From assembly GCF_038446665.1 (NCBI RefSeq), contig NZ_CP151802.1, positions 1,116,001-1,180,000 on the forward strand: a stretch of DNA of 64,000 nt. The letters run 5' to 3'. The notes beneath the pieces were generated by a model. The model saw nothing but the letters and a program-made list of their open reading frames with translations. It searched no databases and had not been told where the DNA came from. The position numbers were made by a program, and so were the translations under genes. Shown piece after piece: positions 24,849-33,521 of this stretch (the first letter of the stretch is position 1; each line of letters begins with the position of its first letter). This DNA is from Lysobacter sp. FW306-1B-D06B (GTDB taxonomy: Bacteria > Pseudomonadota > Gammaproteobacteria > Xanthomonadales > Xanthomonadaceae).

Positions 24849-27800
24849 TAGGGCCGAACCTCTCCGAGTGGGCCCTGGGCAAACGCTCGCTGGTCGTGTT
24901 CCTGATGATCATCTCGCTGGCGGCAGGCTTGATGTCGTTCCTGCAGCTCGGCCGCGACGAGGATCCCGCGTTCACGGTCCGCACGATGGTCGTCGGCGCC
25001 GCGTGGCCCGGCGCGACCGTGGAAGAAATGCTGCCGCAGGTCACCGAACGTCTGGAGCGCAAGCTGCAGGAAACCCGCCACATCAACTCGGTGCGCAGCT
25101 ACACCACGGCGGGGCAGACCACGATCTTCGTCGAACTCGAGCAATCCACGCCGCCGTCGGAGGTGCCGGATGTCTGGTACCAGGTGCGCAAGAACATCGG
25201 CGACATCCGGCAGACCTTGCCGGCCGGCGTCGTCGGTCCGTTCTTCAACGACGACTTCGGCGACACCTTCGGCACGATCTACGCCTTCACCGCCGACGGC
25301 TTCAGCTTTCGCGAGCTGCGCGACCAGGTCGAAGCGGTGCGTTCGCGTCTTTTGAACGTGCCGGACGTGTCCAAGATCGAAGTGCTCGGTGCGCAGGACG
25401 AACAGATCTTCATCGAGTTCTCCACCGAGCGCCTGGCCGGCATGCGCCTGGATTACCGGACGATCATCGGCGCGTTGCAGGCGCAGAACGTGGTGCGCCC
25501 CGCCGGCGTCATCCAGACCCGGCAGGAGCGCGTGTTCCTGCGCGTCAGCGGTGCGTTCGACAACGAGGCCGACATCGAGTCGTTCAACTTCCCGGCCGGC
25601 AACCGCATCGTGCGCCTGGGCGACATCGCCCGCGTGCATCGGGGCACTGTCGATCCTCCGCAACCGATGTTCCGCGTGAACGGAAAGCCCGCCATCGGCC
25701 TGGCCGTGGCGATGCGCGAAGGCGGCGACATCCTGGCGCTGGGCGAGAACCTGCGCCGCGAGATGGCCGACATCCGCGCCGACCTGCCGGTGGGCATCGA
25801 GCCCACGCTCGTGGCCGACCAGGCGGTGACAGTGGAGGTTTCGATCAACGACTTCATGGCCTCGCTGTGGCAGGCCATCATCATCATCCTGGTGTGCAGC
25901 TTCGTCAGCCTGGGCGTGCGACCGGGCACGGTGGTCGCGTTGTCGATCCCGCTCACGCTGGCCATCGTCTTCACGGTCATGAACGCGCTGGGCATCGACC
26001 TGCACCGCATCTCGCTCGGTGCGTTGATCATCGCCCTGACCCTGCTCGTCGACGATGCGATGACGACGGTCGATGCGATGATGAACCGGCTCGGCGCGGG
26101 CGACAGCAAGGACGAGGCGGCCACGTACGCCTACCGCACGCTCGCCGCGCCCATGCTGATCGGCACGCTGGTGACGATCTCCAGCTTCGTCCCCATCGGC
26201 TTCGCGCGCAGTTCGGCGGGCGAGTACACCTTTTCGATCTTCGCGGTGGTGGCGATCTCGCTGATCGTGTCGTGGCTGGGCGCGGTGATCTTCGCGCCGC
26301 TGCTCGGCAAGGCGATCCTGAAAGTGCCCAAGCGCGATGCGCAGGCCAAGCCGAGCCGGATCATGGCGACGTACGGAAAGCTGCTGCGCGGGGCGATCGC
26401 CGCACGCTGGCTCACCATCGGCGTCACCGTCGCGGCCTTCGTGCTGGCGATCTTCCTGGTGCGCTTCGTGCCGCAGCAGTTCTTTCCCGCATCGGACCGC
26501 CCCGAGCTCACCGTCGACATGACGCTGCGCCAGAACGCGTCCATCTTCGCCACGCAGGAGCAGGCCGAGCGCCTGGAAGCGTTCCTCAACGGCAACCCGG
26601 ACGTCGATCACTACAGCACCTACGTCGGGCGCGGCGCGATCCGCTTCATCCTCACGCTCAACGTGCAACTGGCCAATCCGTTCTTCGCCCAGTTCGTGAT
26701 CGTCGCCAAGGACCTGGAGGCGCGCGAACGCCTTCATCAGAAGCTGGAGGATCTGCTGGCGACGGACTTTCCCGACGTGGTTGCGCGCGTGTCACCGCTG
26801 GAACTGGGGCCGCCGGTGGGTTGGCCGTTGCAGTACCGCGTGAGCGGGCCCGACATGGATCGGCTGCGGCAGATATCGCTCGACCTGGCGGGCGTGGTGG
26901 GTTCGGACCCGCGCGTGCGCCACGTCAACTACGACTGGATGGAGCCCGCGCGGCAGGTGCGCGTCCACATCGACCAGGACGAGGCACGCCAGCTCGGCGT
27001 GAGTTCGGCGGCGCTGGCGGGCGTGCTCAACGCGTCCATCGCCGGAACGCCGGTCACGCAGGTGCGCGACGACATCTACCTGATCAACGTGGTCACGCGC
27101 GCCACCGACGAGGAGCGCGCGTCGTTCGACACGCTCTCCACGCTGCAGGTGCCCACCGCCACGGGGCGGACGGTGCCGTTGCGGCAGTTCGCGACGTTCA
27201 CCGAGGAACAGGAATTCCCGCTGGTGTGGCGGCGCGACCGCGTACCGACGCTGACGGTGCGCGCGGACGTGACGCGCGACGTGTTGCCCGACGACGTCGT
27301 GGACGCATTGCGGCCGAAGATCGAAGCGTTCAACGAAACGCTGCCAAAGCGCTACCGCGTCGACACCGGCGGGCTCTACGAGGAAAGCAACGAGTCCAGC
27401 CGCTCGGTGTATGCGGTGGTGCCGGTGATGATCCTGCTGATGCTGGTGATCATGATGATCCTGCTGGTGAGCTTCCGGCGCCTGGCGATGGTGGTGTGCG
27501 TGCTGCCGCTGGGCCTGATCGGCGTGGTGGCTTCGCTGCTGGTGTTCAACCGGCCGCTGGGGTTCGTGGCGATCCTGGGCATCCTGGCGCTGATCGGCAT
27601 GATCGCCAAGAACGCGGTGATCCTCATCGTCCAGATCGAGACCGACCGCGCGTCCGGGATGGGCGTGCTCGATGCGGTGCTCAGTGCGGCGACTTCGCGC
27701 ATGCGGCCGTTGATGCTCACGGCGATCTCCACCGTGCTCGGCCTCATCCCCATCGCACCCACGGTGTTCTGGGGGCCGATGGCGTTCGCCATCATGGGCG

Positions 27801-27904
27801 GGCTGCTGGTCGCCACCGCGCTCACGCTCATCTTCCTGCCGGTGCTGTACGTGACGGTCTTCGGCAACGAGCCGCCGCCGACGCGGGCGGCGGAGCAGGG
27901 GTGA
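24845..27904 (+). CDS. RND-family efflux pump (HAE1-like)
   Basis: The protein has 1019 residues from GTG 24845. It has the full RND plan: TM1, a large periplasmic loop ('RDEDPAFTVRTMVVGAAWPG'), TM2-6, a second loop and TM8-12. The proton-relay Asp pair of TM4 is visible in 'ALTLLVDDAMTTVDAMM', and TM10 carries 'ALIGMIAKNAVILI' with the conserved Lys. It uses proton influx to export amphiphilic compounds. It overlaps the adaptor gene upstream and the Mrp subunit E gene downstream, an unusual arrangement discussed in the findings. Confidence 0.92.
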   Translation: MIGPNLSEWALGKRSLVVFLMIISLAAGLMSFLQLGRDEDPAFTVRTMVVGAAWPGATVEEMLPQVTERLERKLQETRHINSVRSYTTAGQTTIFVELEQSTPPSEVPDVWYQVRKNIGDIRQTLPAGVVGPFFNDDFGDTFGTIYAFTADGFSFRELRDQVEAVRSRLLNVPDVSKIEVLGAQDEQIFIEFSTERLAGMRLDYRTIIGALQAQNVVRPAGVIQTRQERVFLRVSGAFDNEADIESFNFPAGNRIVRLGDIARVHRGTVDPPQPMFRVNGKPAIGLAVAMREGGDILALGENLRREMADIRADLPVGIEPTLVADQAVTVEVSINDFMASLWQAIIIILVCSFVSLGVRPGTVVALSIPLTLAIVFTVMNALGIDLHRISLGALIIALTLLVDDAMTTVDAMMNRLGAGDSKDEAATYAYRTLAAPMLIGTLVTISSFVPIGFARSSAGEYTFSIFAVVAISLIVSWLGAVIFAPLLGKAILKVPKRDAQAKPSRIMATYGKLLRGAIAARWLTIGVTVAAFVLAIFLVRFVPQQFFPASDRPELTVDMTLRQNASIFATQEQAERLEAFLNGNPDVDHYSTYVGRGAIRFILTLNVQLANPFFAQFVIVAKDLEARERLHQKLEDLLATDFPDVVARVSPLELGPPVGWPLQYRVSGPDMDRLRQISLDLAGVVGSDPRVRHVNYDWMEPARQVRVHIDQDEARQLGVSSAALAGVLNASIAGTPVTQVRDDIYLINVVTRATDEERASFDTLSTLQVPTATGRTVPLRQFATFTEEQEFPLVWRRDRVPTLTVRADVTRDVLPDDVVDALRPKIEAFNETLPKRYRVDTGGLYEESNESSRSVYAVVPVMILLMLVIMMILLVSFRRLAMVVCVLPLGLIGVVASLLVFNRPLGFVAILGILALIGMIAKNAVILIVQIETDRASGMGVLDAVLSAATSRMRPLMLTAISTVLGLIPIAPTVFWGPMAFAIMGGLLVATALTLIFLPVLYVTVFGNEPPPTRAAEQG

Positions 27905-28443
27905 GCGCGATGGGCGCGCCGTCACCGGCCGGTGGCAAGTTCGCGCGCGGGCGGTACGCGTGGACGGCGTTGATGCGCGGCGCGGGATTCCTCGCGTTGT
28001 GGATCGTGCTGATGCCGAGCGCGAAGCCGGCGGACGTGGCGTTCGGCCTGGTGGCCAGCGTTCTTGCGACGTGGACGAGCCTGCAGCTGCTCAGGCCGGA
28101 AGCCGGGCACCTGAAGTTCGGCGCGTTGCTGGCGCTCGGGCCGCATTTCCTGTGGCAATCGGTGCTGGCCGGCATCGACGTCGCGCGTCGCGCCTTCGAT
28201 CCGCGCCTGCCGCTGGCACCGGGGATCGTGGAATGTCCCGTCGCATTCCCGCGCGGTGTCACGCGCAACACGTTCGCGGCGATCACCAGCCTGCTGCCCG
28301 GTTCGGTGCCCTGCGGCGAGACGCAGGACACGCTGGTGTACCACTGCCTGGACCGCGACCTACCCAATACCGAACAGCTCAAGCGCGAAGAGCAGCTGTT
28401 CGCGCGCGCCCTGATTCCCGCACGGGAGGATGACCATGATTGA
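27901..28443 (+). CDS. mrpE: Mrp-type Na+/H+ antiporter subunit E
   Basis: The protein has 180 residues from GTG 27901, overlapping the RND pump stop. It is a MnhE-domain protein: two membrane segments ('GAGFLALWIVLMPSAKPADV'), then a cytoplasmic domain with 'ECPVAFPRGVTRNTFAAIT' and 'SLLPGSVP', ending 'YHCLDRDLPN'. It is a subunit of the multi-component cation/proton antiporter. It starts a seven-gene Mrp cluster. Confidence 0.85.
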   Translation: MSAMGAPSPAGGKFARGRYAWTALMRGAGFLALWIVLMPSAKPADVAFGLVASVLATWTSLQLLRPEAGHLKFGALLALGPHFLWQSVLAGIDVARRAFDPRLPLAPGIVECPVAFPRGVTRNTFAAITSLLPGSVPCGETQDTLVYHCLDRDLPNTEQLKREEQLFARALIPAREDDHD

Positions 28444-28485
28444 GTTCGCACCACGCGTCTTCGCGGACGCGGGAGGGCAGGCGTG

Positions 28486-28746
28486 ATGGACGACTTCCTG
28501 CTGGGCGCGGCGGCATTCGTCCTGTTCGTGGTGGCCATCGGCCTGGTGCGCATCCTGCGCGGGCCGGGCGACGCGGAGCGCATGATGGCCGCGCAACTGC
28601 TGGGCAGCGGCGGCATCGCGGCGTTGCTGCTCGGCGCGACGGCCGGTGCATCGGCGGTGACGGATGTCGCGCTGATCCTCGCGTTGCTGGCGGCGTTCGC
28701 ATCGATCGCCTTCGTCAAGGCGGCGCGAGGTGCGAGGCGATCATGA
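28486..28746 (+). CDS. mrpF: Mrp antiporter subunit F
   Basis: The protein has 86 residues with three membrane helices and the MrpF pattern 'GLVRILRGPGDAERMMAAQLLG' followed by 'TDVALILALLAAFASIAFVK'. ATG 28486 (GTG 28483 is possible) follows GGGAGGGCAG. It overlaps mrpG by ATGA. It is a small structural subunit of the antiporter membrane complex. Confidence 0.85.
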   Translation: MDDFLLGAAAFVLFVVAIGLVRILRGPGDAERMMAAQLLGSGGIAALLLGATAGASAVTDVALILALLAAFASIAFVKAARGARRS

Positions 28747-29033
28747 GCCTGCTGCTCGACCTGTGGACCTATGTCGCCGTCTGCGCCGGTGGTGTGTTCT
28801 TCCTCGCCGGAACGGTGGGATTGCTGCGCTTCCCGGATTCGCTGACGCGCCTGCATGCGTTGACCAAGGCCGACAACCTCGGCCTGGGCCTGGTGGTGCT
28901 GGGCCTGCTGCCGCAGGCGGGGAGCGTGCTGGTCGGCATCAAGCTGATCCTGATCTGGGGCCTGGTGCTGTGGGCTTCGGCGGCGGTATCGCAACTCATC
29001 GCGCGCACGGTGCGCGAGGCCGACAAGCCATGA
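28743..29033 (+). CDS. mrpG: Mrp antiporter subunit G
   Basis: The protein has 96 residues with three helices and the MnhG signature 'GTVGLLRFPDSLTRLHALTKADNLGLG'-like stretch (about residues 23-50). It overlaps its neighbours on both sides by four bases. It is a small subunit needed for assembly of the Mrp complex. Confidence 0.87.
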   Translation: MSLLLDLWTYVAVCAGGVFFLAGTVGLLRFPDSLTRLHALTKADNLGLGLVVLGLLPQAGSVLVGIKLILIWGLVLWASAAVSQLIARTVREADKP

Positions 29034-29977
29034 GCGGCGCGCCGACCCTCGCGTTGATCGCGCTGCTCATCGCTCTCGCGCTGTGGGTGGTGCTGGCGCG
29101 CGGGATGTTCGCGGCGGTGGCGGGTTTCATCGCGTACGGGTTGCTGCTCACACTGGCGTGGGTGGGCTTGTCGGCGGTCGATGTCGCGATGACCGAAGCG
29201 GCCATCGGCGGCGGATTGACCGGCGCGCTGCTGATCGGCGCGGCCTCGCGACTGCGCGGTGCCGGATACGGCGAGGTGGGCGCGCGGCGTGGGCCGTTGA
29301 CGCGCGTGCTGGCGGTCGCGGTGTCGGTCGGCGTGACCGCCGTGCTGGTGGTGTGCCTGAACTGGTTGCCGGAACCGCAGCCCACCTTGGTGCCGGATGT
29401 CGCGGCGAACCTCGATGCGACCGGCGTCGGCAATCCGATCACGGGCGTGCTGCTGGCGTTCCGCGCGATGGACACGCTGCTGGAGGCGATCGTGCTGCTC
29501 TTCGCGCTGATCGGCGTGTGGTCGCTCACGCCCGATGCGGCATGGGGGCAGCGGCCGGACGTCGCACACGACGTCGATCCGGACGGCGTGCTCGCCTACG
29601 TCGCGCGCGTGCTTCCGCCCATCGGGGTAGTGATAGCGATCTACATCCTGTGGGTGGGCGCCGATGCACCGGGCGGGAAGTTCCAGGGCGCGACGGTGCT
29701 GGCGGCGATGTGGCTGCTGGCGATGATGGCTGGCCTTGCGCGTGCGCCATTGATCGGCCGCGCATCGCTGCGTGCGTGGCTGGTGGCCGGGCCGCTGGTG
29801 TTCGTCGCGATCGGTGTCTACGGCGTGTGGCGCGCCGGGGCGTTCCTCGCGTATCCGGACGGGTTCGCGAAACCGCTGATCGTCGTCATCGAGATCGCGC
29901 TGATGCCATCGCTGGCCATCACGCTGGCGCTGCTGCTGGCCGGTGCGCCGCGCGACACGGGAGGGCGCCATGAATGA
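29030..29977 (+). CDS. mrpB: Mrp subunit B with fused MrpA C-terminal region
   Basis: The protein has 315 residues. The first 80 residues match DUF4040, normally the tail of MrpA ('GLSAVDVAMTEAAIGGGLTG'). A short MbhE-like stretch follows ('MDTLLEAIVLLFALIGVWSL'), and the C-terminal half is the MnhB domain ('LPPIGVVIAIYILWVGADAP', 'GGKFQGATVLAAMWLLAM'). In many bacteria the first parts belong to MrpA, so the cluster uses a split-A organisation. It forms part of the membrane arm of the antiporter. Confidence 0.82.
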   Translation: MSGAPTLALIALLIALALWVVLARGMFAAVAGFIAYGLLLTLAWVGLSAVDVAMTEAAIGGGLTGALLIGAASRLRGAGYGEVGARRGPLTRVLAVAVSVGVTAVLVVCLNWLPEPQPTLVPDVAANLDATGVGNPITGVLLAFRAMDTLLEAIVLLFALIGVWSLTPDAAWGQRPDVAHDVDPDGVLAYVARVLPPIGVVIAIYILWVGADAPGGKFQGATVLAAMWLLAMMAGLARAPLIGRASLRAWLVAGPLVFVAIGVYGVWRAGAFLAYPDGFAKPLIVVIEIALMPSLAITLALLLAGAPRDTGGRHE

Positions 29978-30308
29978 AACGTGGTTCGGCTACTGCGCCG
30001 CCGCGCTGATCGGGATCGGCCTGTACGGGTTGATCGTCAATCCGCAGCCGCTGCGCAAGATACTTGCGTTCAACATCATCGGCACGGGCGTGTTCCTGGT
30101 GTGCGCGGTGATCGCGCGCCGTGGTGCGGCGATGGGGATGGGTGGTGATCCGGTGCCGCAGGCGCTGCTCATCACCGCGATCGTGGTTGCGTTCTCGGCC
30201 TCGGCGCTGGCCGTGGCGCTGCTGCTGCGCTTGTTCGAAATGACCGGCACGACGTCGCTGGACGACGAGGCGCCGACCCGGAAGGATCATGATGGTCGCG
30301 GCGCGTGA
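29970..30308 (+). CDS. mrpC: Mrp antiporter subunit C
   Basis: The protein has 112 residues, NuoK-like with three helices: 'GLYGLIVNPQPLRKILAFNI', 'GTGVFLVCAVIARRG', 'DPVPQALLITAIVVAFSASA'. The PQALxLTAIVI motif is diagnostic for MrpC/MnhC. ATG 29970 follows GAGGG and overlaps the previous gene by eight bases. Confidence 0.87.
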   Translation: MNETWFGYCAAALIGIGLYGLIVNPQPLRKILAFNIIGTGVFLVCAVIARRGAAMGMGGDPVPQALLITAIVVAFSASALAVALLLRLFEMTGTTSLDDEAPTRKDHDGRGA

Positions 30309-30338
30309 CATGCGCCACGCAGGCGCAGGGGGGCGGTC

Positions 30339-31841
30339 GTGACCACGCCCGATGGCCACCTGCTCGTGTCGGCGGTGCTCGTGCCGTTCGTGGCCGTGAT
30401 GCTGGGGCTGGTCGCGGGCGGTCGTCATGCGCAGCGGGTCGCGATCGCGACGATCGGTGTGGGCCTGGTGGTGGTGCTGGCGATCGCGGAGGCGGTGATC
30501 GAATCGCGCGCGGCGCTGGTCTACCTGCTCGGAGGCTGGGCGCCGCCGCTGGGCGTGGCGCTGCGTGCGGACGGGCTGTCGGTGGTGATGCTGGTGGCGG
30601 TCGCCGTGGTGATCGCCGGGATCGCGGTGTATGCGCGCGCCGATTTCGGCACGCCGGTGGGCGTGCGCGAAAAACGCGCGTCGCTCACGTTTTGGTCGTT
30701 GCTGATGGCGGTGTGGGGCGCGTTGAACCTGGTGTTCGTCAGTGGCGATGTCTTCACGCTTTATGTCGCGCTGGAGTTGCTGACCTTCGCCGGTGTGCCG
30801 CTGGTGTGCCTGGACGGTCGCGGCGAAACCCTGCGCGCCGCGCTGCGCTACGTGCTCTACGCGTTGCTGGGTTCGATGCTGTACCTGCTCGGTGCGTTCC
30901 TGCTCTATGGCGCGTACGGGACGCTGGACATCGCGATGCTGGGCGAGCGCGTCGCCGCGGGCCCGCTGACGTGGACAGCGGCCGCGCTGATGACGGCGGG
31001 GCTGCTGGCCAAGACGGCGCTGTTCCCGTTGCACCTGTGGCTGCCGCCTGCGCACGCGGGCGCGCCGGCGGCGGCCAGTGCGGTGCTGTCGGCGCTGGTC
31101 ATCAAGGGCTCGTGGTTCCTCGCGGTGCGGCTGTGGCTGGACGTGTTCCCCGGCGTGATCACGTGGCCCGCGGCGCAGTGGCTGGCCGCGTTGGGCGTGG
31201 CGGCGATCCTCGTCGGCAACATCGTCGCCCTGCGGCAGGTGCGCCTGAAATTGCTGATCGCCTATTCGACGGTCGCGCAGATCGGCTACCTGTTCCTGAT
31301 GTTCCCGCTGGCGCTGGGCGCCCGCGCGGCGCAGGCCGATGAATCCGCCGCCGTCACCGGCGGCATGCTGCAGGCGATCTCGCACGCGACGGCGAAGGCG
31401 GCGATGTTCATGGCGGCCGGCCTCATCTACACCACGCTCGGGCACGATCGCGTCGCCGACCTGCGCGGCGCCGGGCGCGAGCTTCCCATCACGATCCTCG
31501 CCTTCGCGCTCGCGGGCGCGTCGCTGATCGGGTTGCCGCCCAGCGGCGGATTCCTCGCGAAGTGGCTGCTGCTCTCTGCCGCCGTGTCGACCGCGCAGTG
31601 GTGGTGGGCGCTGGCGATGCTGATCGGCGGCCTGCTCACCAGCGTGTACGTGTTCATCGTCGTGGTGCGTGCGATGGCGGCGCCCGACGCCGGCTGGGCG
31701 CCGAAGGCGGTCGTGCCGCGCTATCAGCAGGGCGCGGTGCTGGGGCTGGCCTTGTGTTCGTTCCTGCTCGGCGCGGCGGCGCTGCTGCCGCTGGACGTGC
31801 CGCAACTGGGTCGCGCGCAGGCGGCATGGAGTGCGCCATGA
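30339..31841 (+). CDS. mrpD: Mrp antiporter subunit D (NuoM/N-like)
   Basis: The protein has 500 residues and about 14 membrane helices. It has the key Glu of the proton channel in 'YVALELLTFAGVPLV' and Lys residues in 'GLLAKTALFPLHLWLPPAHA' and 'LVIKGSWFLAVRL', with 'AYSTVAQIGYLFLM' and 'HATAKAAMFMAAGLI' further on. These residues drive cation/proton exchange. It starts at GTG 30339 after CAGGGGGG. Confidence 0.87.
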   Translation: MTTPDGHLLVSAVLVPFVAVMLGLVAGGRHAQRVAIATIGVGLVVVLAIAEAVIESRAALVYLLGGWAPPLGVALRADGLSVVMLVAVAVVIAGIAVYARADFGTPVGVREKRASLTFWSLLMAVWGALNLVFVSGDVFTLYVALELLTFAGVPLVCLDGRGETLRAALRYVLYALLGSMLYLLGAFLLYGAYGTLDIAMLGERVAAGPLTWTAAALMTAGLLAKTALFPLHLWLPPAHAGAPAAASAVLSALVIKGSWFLAVRLWLDVFPGVITWPAAQWLAALGVAAILVGNIVALRQVRLKLLIAYSTVAQIGYLFLMFPLALGARAAQADESAAVTGGMLQAISHATAKAAMFMAAGLIYTTLGHDRVADLRGAGRELPITILAFALAGASLIGLPPSGGFLAKWLLLSAAVSTAQWWWALAMLIGGLLTSVYVFIVVVRAMAAPDAGWAPKAVVPRYQQGAVLGLALCSFLLGAAALLPLDVPQLGRAQAAWSAP

Positions 31842-33430
31842 ACGCATGGATCGCCGCCGCCATCGCAACCCCGCTGCTGCTGTTGCTGGCGTGCCTTTGG
31901 GCGCGCGCGCGTGCGGACCTGATGCGGTGGTTGCCGATCGCGCCGGTGCCGGCCTTGCTGGCGGCGTTGTTCGCGCCGCAGGACATGCCACTGCGCGTCG
32001 GCCATGCCGGCTTCGCGCTCGTCTTCGCGATGGATCGCCCGGGTGCGGTGCTCCTGGGCGTCGCGTCGCTGCTGTGGATCGCTGGCGCCCTTCACGCGCA
32101 GCGCGAGGAACGGGCGAGCAACGGTGCTTTCGTCACCGCCTGGCTGATGACGCTCACCGGTTGTGTCGGCGTGTTCCTCGCGGCCGACGTGGTGGGCTTC
32201 TACTTCCTGCTGGCGGTGCTGAGTGTGGGCGCGGCGGGGTTGGTGATGCAGGGCGTGCGCCCCGCGTCGATGCGCGCGGCGGCCGTCTATCTGGGCGTGG
32301 CGCTGTTGGCCGAGGCGCTCCTGCTCGCCGCGCTGGTGCTGCTCGTGCAGGCATCGCCGGAAGGCAGCCTGATGATCGCCGACGCGCCGGCCACCTTGTC
32401 CGCGTCGACCACGCGCGGGCTCACGCTCACGCTGCTCATCATCGGCCTGGGCATGAAGGCCGCGCTGGTGCCGATGCATTTCTGGATGCCGCTGGCGTAC
32501 GGCGCCGCGCCCCTCTCCGCCGCGGCGGTGATGAGCGGTGCGGTGGTGAAGGCGAGTGTCCTGGCGCTCGTGCGCCTGCTTCCCTTCGATATCGCGTTGC
32601 CGGACTTCGGCATGCCGCTGGCGGCCGTGGGAATGCTCGGTGCGTTCTACGGCGTCGCCATCGGCCTCACGCAGTCGGACACGAAGGTGGTGCTGGCGTA
32701 CTCGAGCGTGAGCCAGATGGGCTTCGTGATGGCGCTCATCGGCATGGGGCTGGCCAGTGGCGACGCCGCCACGCCGATCATCGCGGTCTTCTACGCGGCA
32801 CATCACCTGCTGGTGAAGGGCACGCTGTTCCTGGCGATCGACGCGGTGCCGGCACGCCGGCGCGTTGCGTGGCCGTGGCTCGCGGTCGCGGCGATCGTGG
32901 CGCTGAGCCTGGCCGGACTTCCCCTGACGGGCGGCGCGCTGGCCAAGGATGCGGCCAAGGGCGTGGTCGGCAATGGCGTCATGGCCATGCTGGCGGTGGC
33001 TTCGTCGGTGGCGACGTCGATGCTGATGGTGCACTTCCTGCGCCGCCTCGCGAACGCGACGCAGGCGAGCGTGCGAGGCACCGCAACGTGGCTGTTCATG
33101 GCCGTCGCGTGCGTGGTCGTTCCGTGGTGGCTCTATCTGGCGATCCCGATCGGCACGTCCCCGGCCGCGCTGGCACCGGCTGCGCTGTGGGCGTCGCTGT
33201 GGCCGGTGCTGGTCGGCGGCGCGTTGGCATGGGCATGGGCGCGCGTGGCGCATGCAGGGCCGTCCTTGCCGGCGGGCGACATCGGCATCGCACTCGTTGG
33301 CATCGAACGGGCCGGCCGTGCGATCGCGGTGGCGCTGGAACGATGCGACACCGTGGCGCGGCGGTGGCAGGTGGCGAGCGTCGCGCTGTTGCTGATCGCC
33401 GCCGCCTTCTACTGGACATTGCGCGTGTGA
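31838..33430 (+). CDS. Second NuoM/MrpD-like antiporter subunit
   Basis: The protein has 530 residues with about 14 helices. The proton_antipo_M core is clear: 'GLGMKAALVPMHFWMPLAYG', 'AVVKASVLALVRLLPFD', 'LAYSSVSQMGFVMALIGMG', 'AAHHLLVKGTLFLAIDAV'. The TM5 position that holds Glu in MrpD reads 'YFLLAVLSVGAAGLV', without an acidic residue. It may fill the role of the MrpA N-terminal part, missing as a separate gene. It overlaps mrpD by ATGA. Confidence 0.78.
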   Translation: MNAWIAAAIATPLLLLLACLWARARADLMRWLPIAPVPALLAALFAPQDMPLRVGHAGFALVFAMDRPGAVLLGVASLLWIAGALHAQREERASNGAFVTAWLMTLTGCVGVFLAADVVGFYFLLAVLSVGAAGLVMQGVRPASMRAAAVYLGVALLAEALLLAALVLLVQASPEGSLMIADAPATLSASTTRGLTLTLLIIGLGMKAALVPMHFWMPLAYGAAPLSAAAVMSGAVVKASVLALVRLLPFDIALPDFGMPLAAVGMLGAFYGVAIGLTQSDTKVVLAYSSVSQMGFVMALIGMGLASGDAATPIIAVFYAAHHLLVKGTLFLAIDAVPARRRVAWPWLAVAAIVALSLAGLPLTGGALAKDAAKGVVGNGVMAMLAVASSVATSMLMVHFLRRLANATQASVRGTATWLFMAVACVVVPWWLYLAIPIGTSPAALAPAALWASLWPVLVGGALAWAWARVAHAGPSLPAGDIGIALVGIERAGRAIAVALERCDTVARRWQVASVALLLIAAAFYWTLRV

Positions 33431-33521
33431 TGAAGACGAAGCCTTGCATCGCAAGACTGCATCATCGTGCTGCGGCCGCGCGCGTTCCGTGCACGGCCCG
33501 ACGCACTGCGGAGGTACCGTC

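Noticed and set aside
24266..26737. Very long open frame on the minus strand opposite the RND pump
   Set aside because: It is antisense to a complete RND gene. Its Arg/His/Asp-rich, low-hydrophobicity composition is what GC-rich codon bias produces on the opposite strand.
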